Source: a virus
DNA: 22,548 bases
IMG/VR virus record: IMGVR_UViG_3300046787_000151
Coordinates: 1-22,548 of that record
Strand: one strand, 5' to 3'
Shown here one piece after another: positions 1-9,900 of this stretch. A model generated the notes under the pieces. It made no database searches. It was not told the DNA's origin and saw only the letters and a program-made list of their open reading frames with translations. A program made the position numbers and the translations under genes. Every line of letters starts with the position of its first letter. Within the stretch, counting starts at the first letter, position 1.

Positions 1-99
1 GATGCCATCCATCCCCTCTGTGGTGGCTACGCTTTCATTTGTGTCAAATGTACCGACATGATAGACTTAACCAACTCCCTTCCCGAGAGGCCCCAATGA
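1..99 (+). CDS. C-terminal end of an upstream gene (partial), product unknown
   Basis: Frame 1 is open from the first base and stops with TGA at 97-99, giving 32 residues that end in LTNSLPERPQ. The stop overlaps the ATG at 96 of the next gene in an ATGA arrangement, the same coupling seen at the following two junctions, and this is the main reason for choosing this frame. Against it, the segment has three cysteines and some rare-looking codons. Frame 2 is also open from base 2 to a TGA at 58-60 and would leave a 35-base gap. The choice is therefore uncertain. The position before the virion block suggests a structural or tail gene, but nothing in the segment shows a function. Confidence 0.4.
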   Translation, partial: DAIHPLCGGYAFICVKCTDMIDLTNSLPERPQ

Positions 100-1229
100 G
101 CTTCATTCCTTACCAAAACTACGGCGCAGGTCTTAGCGCACTGGGCCCTGTTCAGTCCATGTCTGACCGTAACGAAAACCAAACTTTGATGGCCAATAAC
201 GGTCAGATGTTTGCATCTGGTGGTATCACTTCACTTGCTAAAGGTGGTGACACAAACGCACTGCCCAAATACAAGTACGACCCAGTGACCCAGACGTACA
301 CTTTGGAAGGCGAGGACGAAGCCGCCACCGCGATGGAGGAAGAGCTCCTGCGGAGAAAGCGTGCAGCTGAAGCGGCAGGCGGTAGTGGAAGCGCAGCGCC
401 ACAAAGAACGGCGTGGGACGATATGACCTCCGCGCAACGAGCAGCATATTTTGCTGACAACCCAAGAATGGGGCAAGTTACACGCGGGCTTATGGGTGCG
501 CTTGGACGCACCGGAGTGGGGGCTGCTCTGCAATTCTTTAACCCCCAAGGATGGGGAGAAGCGGATGCGATTAGTCGCGGTTTTGATCCAAAAGACACCA
601 GCTTTGGTCGCGGGAGCACATTTTTTGGCTTGATCCCCGGGATGGAGGCTGTGCCAAAGGCTGGCGTGGATGTTTATGGTTACGGTGACGGCACCATGAA
701 CACAAACTACGGCGGTTCTTTGAACCGTGACACACTGAGTGGTTATCAAACAGGGCAGAACGGTCTGCCTAGCGAACTCGGGGGCAGTGCTGCTCCCGGT
801 TCAGGCGGAGCTGCCGACGGTGTTGGTCCGAGCGGTTTTGGTTCAGACTACGGCGATACCTCAATGGGTGGCTCCAGCTCCTTTGACAGCGCTTACGGAT
901 ATGCGCAAGGCGGTCTTTCCGCGCTGGCCCGTGGTGGCATGAGCCACTTGGGCGACTACTCTGATGGCGGTCGTTTGTTGCGCGGCCCCGGTGATGGCGT
1001 GTCTGACAGCATCCCTGCGACTATTGGTAATAAGCGTCCAGCTCGTTTGGCCGACGGTGAGTTTGTGGTCCCAGCTCGCATCGTCTCTGAGTTGGGCAAC
1101 GGCTCGACTGAAGCTGGCGCTCGCAAGCTGTACGCCATGATGGACCGAATCCAGAAGGGCCGTAAGAAATCTATCGGCAAAGGCCGCGTTGCAGTTAACA
1201 GCCGTGCGGACAAAAACTTGCCAGCATGA
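96..1229 (+). CDS. Glycine-rich phage structural protein with conserved C-terminal GPGDGxSD module
   Basis: This is a 377-residue protein. I start it at 96 rather than 39 because GAGAGG lies five bases upstream and the upstream frame-1 stop overlaps this ATG. Residues 39-51 (FASGGITSLAKGG) and 270-281 (AQGGLSALARGG) carry the same glycine-flanked motif. Residues 92-101 and 228-262 are low-complexity Gly/Ser/Ala. The C-terminus (about 297-352) contains GPGDGVSDSIPATI, then ARLADGEFVVPARIVSELG and a short helix ending in YAMMDRIQKGR. From memory, this C-terminal module recurs in virion-region proteins of marine and freshwater phages, often as an unannotated structural protein. No enzymatic motif is seen. 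The gene starts a tightly coupled structural run and its stop overlaps the GNAT-like gene by four bases. The structural role is inferred from neighbours and family recall, not from a known domain. Confidence 0.85.
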   Translation: MSFIPYQNYGAGLSALGPVQSMSDRNENQTLMANNGQMFASGGITSLAKGGDTNALPKYKYDPVTQTYTLEGEDEAATAMEEELLRRKRAAEAAGGSGSAAPQRTAWDDMTSAQRAAYFADNPRMGQVTRGLMGALGRTGVGAALQFFNPQGWGEADAISRGFDPKDTSFGRGSTFFGLIPGMEAVPKAGVDVYGYGDGTMNTNYGGSLNRDTLSGYQTGQNGLPSELGGSAAPGSGGAADGVGPSGFGSDYGDTSMGGSSSFDSAYGYAQGGLSALARGGMSHLGDYSDGGRLLRGPGDGVSDSIPATIGNKRPARLADGEFVVPARIVSELGNGSTEAGARKLYAMMDRIQKGRKKSIGKGRVAVNSRADKNLPA

Positions 1230-1630
1230 AAATCCAATTCGTCCCTCTAGAGTGGGTGAACCAGACATGGCCTCAAGTTGAGGCCTTTGTCGCATCTGCG
1301 CTGGACCATTCCAAGGGCGAATACACAGTTGAGCATGCCAAGGTCATGGCGACCAACGGGCAGTGGCAGTTGCTGGTGGCAACGACGGATAAAGGTATTG
1401 AAGGCGCTGCGCTGGTGCAGTTTTTTAACCGCCCGAATGACCGGGTGTGCTTTATCGTGGCGATTGGCGGTAAGCTCGTCAGCAGTAGCGAAACCTTTGA
1501 ACAGTTGAAAACTTACGCGGCCTCTAACGGGGCTACTTGCATTGAGGGCGCTGCGCGGGAAGCCGTTGCACGCTTATGGACACGGTACGGATTCACTGAG
1601 AAGTACCGAATTGTAGGAGTGAAATTATGA
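1226..1630 (+). CDS. GNAT-fold (acetyltransferase-like) protein
   Basis: This 134-residue protein is coupled at both ends by ATGA overlaps (1226-1229 and 1627-1630). The order of predicted elements fits the GNAT fold: an N-terminal helix containing a Trp (WVNQTWPQVEAFV), a strand ending in WQLLVATTDKG, a strand pair around GAALVQFFN and CFIVAIGGK, a helix FEQLKTYAASNGATC, and a C-terminal helix-strand REAVARLWTRYGFTEKYRIV, where the RYGF turn is typical of the family. The usual acetyl-CoA loop (Q/RxxGxG/A) is not clear, so it may be a non-catalytic GNAT. Small GNAT-like genes occur among virion genes of some podoviruses, and this may be a structural or morphogenesis factor. The substrate is unknown. 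Confidence 0.75.
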   Translation: MKIQFVPLEWVNQTWPQVEAFVASALDHSKGEYTVEHAKVMATNGQWQLLVATTDKGIEGAALVQFFNRPNDRVCFIVAIGGKLVSSSETFEQLKTYAASNGATCIEGAAREAVARLWTRYGFTEKYRIVGVKL

Positions 1631-3882
1631 GCGGCGGAACCACCGAAACCAGATCAAACACCATTGCCCCCTATATGGAGGAAGCGGCCAAGACGCAGCT
1701 TGGCAAGGTAATGGCGTTGACGGACACTAACCAAAATCCGTACCAGCAGTATGGGGGCAACCGCATCGCGGAGTTCAACCCGATGCAGCAGCAGTTCTTC
1801 CAAGGGGTGCAGAATCTAGGCACTTCTGGGGCTGTCGGTCAGGGTATTGATACTGCGGGTCAGGCAGTTGGCCGTGCGCTCAACACTTCTTACAACCCCT
1901 ACCAAACAGGTCAGTTCGGCGCTCAGGCTAGTCAGTACATGGACCCCTACATGCAGAATGTGGTGGACATCCAGCAGCGCGAAGCCCAGCGTCAAGCCGA
2001 CATTGCAGGTACACAGCGCGGAGCGCAGGCCGTGAAGTATGGTGCGTTTGGCGGTAGCCGTCAGGCGATTTTGGACGCAGAAGCCAATCGTAACTTGGCC
2101 ATGCAAAAGGGTGACATCCAAGCCCGTGGTTTGCAGGACGCCTTTACACGCGGTCAACAGCAGTTCAATACCGAGCAGGCTTTGGGCGAGGCATCTCGTC
2201 AATATGGCGCAGGTCTGGGCTTGAAGGGTTTGGACACTGCCTTGGCAGGGGCAGCTCAGCTCGGCGGTTTGGGCGCTACTCAGTTCGGCCAGCAAAAAGA
2301 CATTCTCGGTTTGCAGCAAGGCGTTGGCGCACAGCAGCAAATGCAAGAGCAGACCAAACTCTCCCAAGACTACGAGGATTTCCTCAACAAGCAGAAGTAT
2401 CCATATCAGCAGTTGGAGTTTGCGTCCAACATCATGCGCGGTACACCGTACAGCTCGACCACGTCTATGTACAGCCCCGGCCCAACTGCACTGCAGTCTC
2501 TTGGTAGCCTCGGCACCGCTGCGTATGGCTTGAGCAAGCTCGGCATGTTTGGTGCCAAAGAAGGCGGTACTGTGTCTTCCTACGCCGTTGGTGGTAGCGT
2601 TGACAGCGCCCAGAACATTGAAGCCATCGTAGAAAGACTGTCGGATTCCCAATTGAAGCAGGCCGCTGACTTGGCCCAAGCCCGTGGGGACGCAGAACAA
2701 CTGCAGATCATCCAGCAAGAAATGGCCTCACGCGCTTCCGAGCGCGGCGGCATGATGGGCGCGTTCAACCAACTACCTCAAGAGCAGCAACAGCAAATGA
2801 TGGCTGGCGGCGGTATTGTGGCTTTTGCGCAGCCAACTGCGGAGAACAACTGGAGTCTGGTTTCCGAGCCCGAGGATGAAGATGAGGATGCCCCACAACC
2901 GGTGGCCCCTCGCATACCTGTTGGCCGGGGTGACCCGAAGGTTTATGCAGAGTCTATGTCGGGGCTGCAAGCACTACAGAAAAAACTGGCCGACGATAAG
3001 GGTTACTCCCCGCTGACTGAGGCGCAAGAAAAGGCTCTGTACGACCGCTCCACAGCACGTGGAAAAGAAATTTACGGCGACGTGCTGTCAAAAATTAAAG
3101 CCAACATTGATGCGCAGCGCAATGAAAGTAAAGGGTCTTTGGATCAGGCTAAAGGCCTTGCCGCGCTTGAAGCCGCCGCTGCATTGAGCGAGGGTCGTGG
3201 CCTTGTACAAGGGCTCGGTAAAGCTGGCCGTGCGTTTGGCCGAACCTATGGCGATGCGTTGCGTGCGGATAGAGAGCAAAAACGTGCGCTGGCAAGTATG
3301 GATTTGAACTTGGCCAAGGCCGAAGCCGACCAACGTATGGGCCTGCACGACAAAGCGGAAGCGCAAATTACCAAGGCCAACGCCAACCGTGAGAGAGCGT
3401 ACAACGCCGGGGTGAGTAAAAACAAAGCGCTGGCAAACATGCTGTATAACAGCGGTCGTCTTGCGTTGCCCCCCGCACCTGTTAAGTCTGGCTCTGGCGC
3501 TCCCAAGCCCCTGAAGCTCGCCGAGCAGCTCGCTGCAGCAGAAGTTGCACATGAGACCAACCCCACAGATGCTACGTTGGCAAACGTAACCGCGCTTCGC
3601 CGTGCTGTGGCTCAGACCAAGACTTCCGATTACGGTCCAACTCGTGCGAGTGACGTTGGGGGCCAGCAGGACATCGTGCTGGGCGATCAGATCAGTAAAG
3701 CTCAGCAGAAATTGAAGTTTACGCCTGAGTACGTCAAGGCTACTCCAGCGGAGAAAGCCCAGATGCTGCGGGATGAGGCCAATCGAGTCCGTCAAAACGC
3801 GGGTAGAAGTGCGGGCGTAAACAATAATTCCCCACGGGCCCCTCAAAACGATTATAGTAACCTCTGGGGCGGCAGTAATTGA
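1627..3882 (+). CDS. Gln/Ala-rich virion structural protein, possible DNA-ejection protein
   Basis: This 751-residue protein is preceded by TAGGAG and overlaps the previous stop as ATGA. Residues 1-60 include QYGGNRIAEFNPMQQQFF. Residues 70-260 are helical and rich in Gln, Ala and Gly. The stretch SQDYEDFLNKQKYPYQQLEF, followed by a Pro/Ser/Tyr-rich patch, is a pattern I recall from unannotated structural genes of aquatic phages. Glycine motifs (GGTVSSYAVGG at 313-323 and AGGGIVAFA at 393-401) echo those of the first structural gene. The second half (about 440-751) is charged and helical, with a Gln/Glu-rich linker before it. It lies directly upstream of the giant protein, the place occupied by T7 gp14/gp15-type internal virion proteins. 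That comparison rests on position and composition only, since no T7 homology is visible by eye. Confidence 0.82.
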   Translation: MSGGTTETRSNTIAPYMEEAAKTQLGKVMALTDTNQNPYQQYGGNRIAEFNPMQQQFFQGVQNLGTSGAVGQGIDTAGQAVGRALNTSYNPYQTGQFGAQASQYMDPYMQNVVDIQQREAQRQADIAGTQRGAQAVKYGAFGGSRQAILDAEANRNLAMQKGDIQARGLQDAFTRGQQQFNTEQALGEASRQYGAGLGLKGLDTALAGAAQLGGLGATQFGQQKDILGLQQGVGAQQQMQEQTKLSQDYEDFLNKQKYPYQQLEFASNIMRGTPYSSTTSMYSPGPTALQSLGSLGTAAYGLSKLGMFGAKEGGTVSSYAVGGSVDSAQNIEAIVERLSDSQLKQAADLAQARGDAEQLQIIQQEMASRASERGGMMGAFNQLPQEQQQQMMAGGGIVAFAQPTAENNWSLVSEPEDEDEDAPQPVAPRIPVGRGDPKVYAESMSGLQALQKKLADDKGYSPLTEAQEKALYDRSTARGKEIYGDVLSKIKANIDAQRNESKGSLDQAKGLAALEAAAALSEGRGLVQGLGKAGRAFGRTYGDALRADREQKRALASMDLNLAKAEADQRMGLHDKAEAQITKANANRERAYNAGVSKNKALANMLYNSGRLALPPAPVKSGSGAPKPLKLAEQLAAAEVAHETNPTDATLANVTALRRAVAQTKTSDYGPTRASDVGGQQDIVLGDQISKAQQKLKFTPEYVKATPAEKAQMLRDEANRVRQNAGRSAGVNNNSPRAPQNDYSNLWGGSN

Positions 3883-3912
3883 GCGAGTAGCGCCCCGTAA
3901 CAAGGGGTTGCT

Positions 3913-6900
3913 ATGGCGAAAAAGTGGGCTGAAGTTGTTGATAGTGAAGCGTTTCAAGCATTGCCGGATGACCAAAAAGAGGTTGCCCGGAACCAATACT
4001 TCGACAGTGTTGTAGCCCCACAAGTGCCGGAAACTGACCTTGACGCAGTCCGTCAGCAGTTTCTCTCCACCACTTCTCTCGCCCCAAAACGGGCCCCCGC
4101 AAAAGCAGCCCCCGCCCCACAAGGCGGTGGGTTTGAAGTTACCAACCCAGCAGGGGATGGTTTCGGCGCGTCCATTATGGATGCCGCCCGTGCGCCTAAG
4201 CGCGAAAGCGTACTTGAAGATCAGAAGCTGCCCGGTCCTTTGCCGACTGAGGACAAGATGATTCGCCCCGAATTTGTAGCGGGTCTGGAAGCACAACTCA
4301 ACGCAATGCCAGAAGCCCAGCGCACCGCTGCGCTCGGTAAGATGCTCCAACGCCCAGACGTTTACGGGCGTGCGGCCAAAGTCATCCAAGGTCGGTATGC
4401 GGCTAGGGGCGAGATGCAGCCCACGGCGCTCCAAGATTTGACCGACCTGCGTCTGGAGCAGCAACAAAAACGCTTTATCAAACAGGGCATGAACGCTGAT
4501 GCGGCCCTGAATCTTGCTCGTCAACAGGCCCAACGAGGTGTTGCTCGCCCCGACCTCCAGCAGATGAGTCGGGACATTGAGGGTGAGATTGCCGACCAAG
4601 AAGCAGCTCGGATGCGCGAGGAGACCAAGGACGCTGGGTTCTTTGGTCGTGTTGGTGAAGAGACTAAGGCGCAGTACAAACAGGCTGGGCTCGGCCTGAT
4701 GAATGTTTTTGCCGACCTCACTGGCGATAAACAACTGCAGAGCGATCTGGCGGGTAGCCGCCGTATGGTTGAGGCTGGACAACAAGCTATCCCCAAGGGC
4801 AGTAGCATTTTTGAGCGCTCGGCACAAGGAGCCATTTCCTCTTTGGCTGGGCAGACACCCATGATTGCCTTGAGCGTGCTCACAGGTAGCCCTGCCCCTG
4901 TTCTGTTGCAGGCTGGCGTTCAGCAGTTTGGTGATGCCTATGGCCAAGCCCGAGCTGCGGGGCAATCCCCAGAAGCGGCGGCGGCACGCGCTATCCCTAT
5001 GGCTGCAGCGGAGATTTTCTTCGAGCGGTTTGGTATGGAGAAGGCGCTTGCTGGCTTGACCAAGCACGTAGCCAAGTATGGGTATGACTCGGTGCCAAAG
5101 TACGTTGGAGAGGCGGTCCTGAAAGAACTCCCCGCAGAAATGGCTACCACCGCCACTCAGTACGGTATCGACATCGTACCCGGAGTCGGCCTCAACAAGA
5201 ACCCCAGCTTGGTTGGTTTGTACGAGCAGTTGGAAGAGACACTGCGCCAGACGGTTATTCAAGCAGGTGTTCAGGCGGGCACAACTGTCGGGGCTTCAAA
5301 AGGTGTTCAGAAACTGTCAGAAGCACTGCAGTCCAACGCACCAAAATACGAGCGCCCAGACGACACAGGTTACTACCAAGCCCTGCTTGCTGCAAAAGAA
5401 AAAGGGTTTTTGGCCCCCGAGCGCCGCAACCAAATGGTGCCCCCTGCCGCTCCCGAGGGTCGGGTCGAGCCTACATTCGACGAAGAAAAGTTCACTGCCC
5501 CTACCGTTCAGCCGACTCCTACAAAGGAAGAACAGCTGGCCGCACTTACTGCCGAGATTGAAGCTACGGGTATACCCGCAGAAGATGCGCAGGTGCAAGC
5601 CCAACAAATGTTAGCCATGCGGGAAGCAGAAGAGCGTAAGGCTCTGGCCCCTCGTATTGTTGAGCTGACACGGGAATTTGTGGACAACGGCATGGAGCCG
5701 CAACAAGCCAATCAACTGGCTATCCAGCAAGCTACAGAGGAGGCACAAGCAGATGCGCAAGCCGAACGAGAAGGCGCTATCAGTGCCCAACCAACTGTCA
5801 GTACCGCAGATAGAGCAGGCGCTGGAGTGGCTGGACAGCCCGGTGGAGTCGCCCCCACCGCAAGAGTTGGAGAAGCTGAGCCAACTGGAGTGGTACCTGC
5901 TGGACAAACTGCTGCAGGAACTGTGGCGGGAGCGGGCGAGAAACCCACTGCACTGACCGCTGAGCCACCGGTGCCGGAGGGTTACGTTCGCGTGTACCAC
6001 AGCGGGGCTAAAGGCGAAGGGGAATTTGGCCGTTGGGCAAGCACCGACCGCAAATACGCGGCCAACTACCGTCCAAATCTGCCACTGTTTTACACCGACA
6101 TCCCTGCGGATGACCCACGAGTAAACAACCCGGATTACCCAGATACCCAAGGTGTTAAGCAGGGGTTTACGTTTAACTTTGAACTGACCCCCCAAGAAGC
6201 CACCACGCTTACGGAAACCCCACGAGATACAGAAGCACCCAAAACCAAGCGTGGTCGCCCCACCGTCTTGACTGCGGAAGAAAAGCAGCAGCGTGCTGAA
6301 GACAAGCGCCCCGTGCAGGCTGCAAAAGCCAAGGCCGAGCGGTCTCTCATTCGCCTAACAAACAAACTGGACGAGCTGGCTACGCTGCCGGATGAAGGTG
6401 ACTTTGAGACGGACGAGGATTACGAAGCCGCTGTAGCCGAACACCGAGCCCAGCGCCGTGAGACCATTAAGAGCCTGCTGCAGTTGCAGGCTGATCCGTT
6501 GCTTCGTGGTACTAAGGTAGGCGAGCGCGTCAAAGTTGCGCTGGCCCGCCCCGACGTTTCCGAGAAAGAGAAAGCCGACCTCAAAGCCGGTATCGAGGCG
6601 CAAAAGCGTGCGCAGGCTGCGGCTAAAGGTGAGCAGGCAAGTTCTTCCCGTGTGGGCAAAGACATGCCTGACACTGCGTTTAACAAGTTCACCAACGGTG
6701 TTCAGGCTCTGAACCACATCATCAAGACAGGCAACGACTTCCAGAAGATGCTCGGCAAGCGCCTGCGCAACTTCGTGACCAATGTCAGATTTGTGGTTAT
6801 TGAAGAAGGCCAAGAGCTACCTGCTCAATTGAAGAAACCAAAGAACGCCCGTCAATGGGAGCGCTCCATTGGGTTGTATATCGAAAACTTTGACACCGGC

Positions 6901-9900
6901 GACCGTGTAATTTACGTGCGCGGCGCATCCTTTGGCGAGAACCAAGGGATCAACAACCTGACCATCCTGCACGAGCTGCTGCACGCAGCCACAAACCGCA
7001 AAGTTGCTCTGGCTATTGAAGCAATCCAAAAAGGGGTCGGCCTCAACTCGCCTTTGGTGCGTTCGGCAACCGACTTGCTCCGCACAATGAACAGTGCCAT
7101 CAGCACGTTCAACGAGTTGGAAAGAAAGAAGGAACTGCCACAGCACCTCCTAGACCTCGCTGATTACGGCGCGGTGTTGCAAGACCCACGCGAGTTCATT
7201 GCCTACGGCATGACCGACCCAGACTTCCAGCAGTTCTTGATGAAGGCCAAGGGCTACGAGGAAGACACCTCGTACTTCAAACGCTTCGTGCGCGGCATCC
7301 GTGAGTTGTTCGGCATGGGCGAGGACACCACCAACGCCTTCACCGACTTGATCGTTGTAACCGACACCATCCTGAGCACTCGTGCACCGCAGTACCAAGC
7401 TCGTGGGGAACAAGCCAGCTCTATGTTTGGCCTGTTTGGTGGCAAGAAAGCGCCGGAAGCCGACGAACCGCTGCCCGATGAAACATCCGTCAAGGCCAAA
7501 CCAAGCGCAAACGTGCAGCGTCTGGCCAAGATGCTCGGCTCCAAGTTGTACGGCACTCCAAAAGATATTGCGCTGGTGTCGGTCAAAGAGTTGTTCCAGA
7601 ACTCATTCGATGCCATCAAGGGTTCGTTGGAGCAAGGACAGCTGACCAGAGGTAGGGTTGACGTAAAAATTGATCGTAGTGACCGCTCTATTCGAGTTGT
7701 GGATAACGGCCTCGGCATGCCGACCAGCGTGATGGGCAATCAGTTCCTGCAGATTGCTGGTACTGTCAAAGAAACAAAGCGTGCATCCGGTGGCCTCGGC
7801 GTTGCCAAAATGCTGTTCTTGTTCGAGAACAAGCAGCTCGAAGTTGTTTCTCTGCGCGATGGCAGGCTCTCCCGCATGGTTACCACCGGGGATGATTTGA
7901 AAGCGGCGTTGGATGACCCAGACCGCGCACCAAACATTGAAGTAACTACTGACCCAGAAACAATCCAACGGTACGTGGAGACTTTGTTCCCCGATGGCCA
8001 CGGCACTTCTGTGACTGTGACTATCCCTGAGACGTTCACCAACGAGTCCACTGGCGAGAAGGAAAAAATTAACTTTGATACGTGGGACATCAAGAACGCC
8101 CCCGTGCTGGAATACAGCCCATTGTTTGGCGACATTGACGTTAATGTTGATTACGGGTTCGGCCCAGAGACATACCCTATCGGCGCTAACTTCCCAGCCA
8201 ATGACTACACCCCGTTTGCGAACGTCAACTTCGCATGGGGCACTGCGCGTATCTACGTATCCAAAGAGAAGACAGACCCGCCCTATAAGGGCAACACCCA
8301 CATACTGTCCAACGGTTTGTGGCAGTTCGACACTTCGCTCAAAGATCGCCCCGGATTCGAGGGTAAGCAAATTAAGCGTACCTTCTATGTAGACGTGACC
8401 CCCGCTGAGAACGTCAAGCCAGAAGATGCTGGGTATCCGTTCGACTTGAACCGCCAGAACTTCTCGGCTGTAGCCAAAGACGACTTCGGCAAAATCTTCA
8501 ACTACATCACAGCCATCTACAGCCAGCTTGATCTGGCTGCTGGTGTCAAAAACTTCGGCACGGTGCAGTACGTCAATTCTGATGGCACATTGACCGATGC
8601 AACAACTCTGGAGCCCAGCGCTCCTCCGACCGATAACGCGTTCACGCTGATCAAACCCGGCGATGAGGTAGAAGTCCGTGACGGCGTGCTGTACGTAAAC
8701 AACCGCCCACTACCTGAGCTGACCGCCAAAGATTTGGAGAAGACAAGTATTCGGGTTGACGAGTTGACTATCCCGCAGGATGAGATCGACTCAACCAAGG
8801 TCATGGTTCATGACAACACGGAAACAGAAACAAGGGCACGGGTGCCTGAAGAAGACGCGTTAAAGGCCCTCAAGGAATTGGAAAGCAAAGACCCCACTGG
8901 GTATTCTTTGACCGATCTGGGTAACGGTCGGTATTGGATGAACGCGTACGGCGATAACGGCGAAGTTCTTATCCATGCGTCTGGCACCCCTTCGGAACTT
9001 GTGGAGTGGGCGATCTCCAACGGCATCTCCGTCGAAACCCCTACTGGTGCTCCTCAGTCCCTGTCCGATCTTGCGCGTGATCAGTTCGGCGCTGCGCGTG
9101 TCAATAAGTACTTTGCGGCAATCGGCGATACGTTCCACCTGCTGCGCGATGCTTTGTTGTCGGTCGATAACTCGTACTCTGGTATGGCGGACCAAGCCTT
9201 TGGCGTGAGTATCGACAACGAGTACTATGGTGTCAGCATCATGGTACCGTTCAAGGGCATGTTCATCAACCCGGCTACGACTGATCTGCGCGATACCCCT
9301 GCGCAAGTTGCAGTGTCTATGATCGGCACGATGATCCACGAGATGGCTCACTACCGCGTGCGTAACCACGGTGGTAGCTTTGCGTCTGAAATGCAGAAGA
9401 TTATGACTCTGCTTGACACGCACCCATCTTTCGATTTACAACAGGCCAAGAAAGACCTGACTAAGTTCATCACCGACAACGATGACATCTTCCAATTTTT
9501 GAATAAGGAGTTCCGCAGTGGCAATCTCAAACCTCGTGGCAACCGCTTCCAAGACGCTAGCTACCAACAAATCGGAAATGAAGGCGCTCCTGATGCAATG
9601 GAAAGCGAACGCCAAACAGGACAGGGAGGACCCGGAGTACCGGAACAGCTTGGAGCAAGCGCTCAAGGTACTGGACAAGTCGGCCAGCCTGCCGGAAATG
9701 GTGGCCAAACTACGCCGGTTGGAAATGCAGTCCGTACCCAGCAACAGCTGAACCGTGCGGTAAAAGTAGCGAGCGCTAAATTTGACGAGTCCCAAAACGG
9801 GGACGAGTACAGCAAGGCTGTGTCATTGCTTCAGATGATGCAGGACCCTCGCAAGGTTATCCCAGCTATTCGTGACTTGTACAAGCGCATGAACATGGGT

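Noticed and set aside
39-95. Start at 39 for the first complete structural gene
   Set aside because: The ATG at 96 has GAGAGG upstream, and the residues encoded by 39-95 look unlike the rest of the protein.
3088-5262. A 724-codon open frame on the minus strand opposite the structural and giant genes
   Set aside because: It crosses two clear plus-strand genes, has no start signal or recognisable motif, and has Cys/Leu/Arg-heavy shadow composition. Similar long antisense frames recur opposite other parts of the window and follow from codon bias.
5678-5752. Upstream ATG (5678) as the start of nested gene 1
   Set aside because: No Shine-Dalgarno precedes it, and the added 25 residues look like shadow sequence. 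The ATG at 5753 has AGGAGG at proper spacing.
5753-9751. Reading the two nested frames as sequencing frameshifts in the giant gene
   Set aside because: The giant frame stays open for 8.7 kb with good protein sequence on both sides, so two compensating errors would be needed at each site. Each nested frame also has its own ribosome-binding site and stop.
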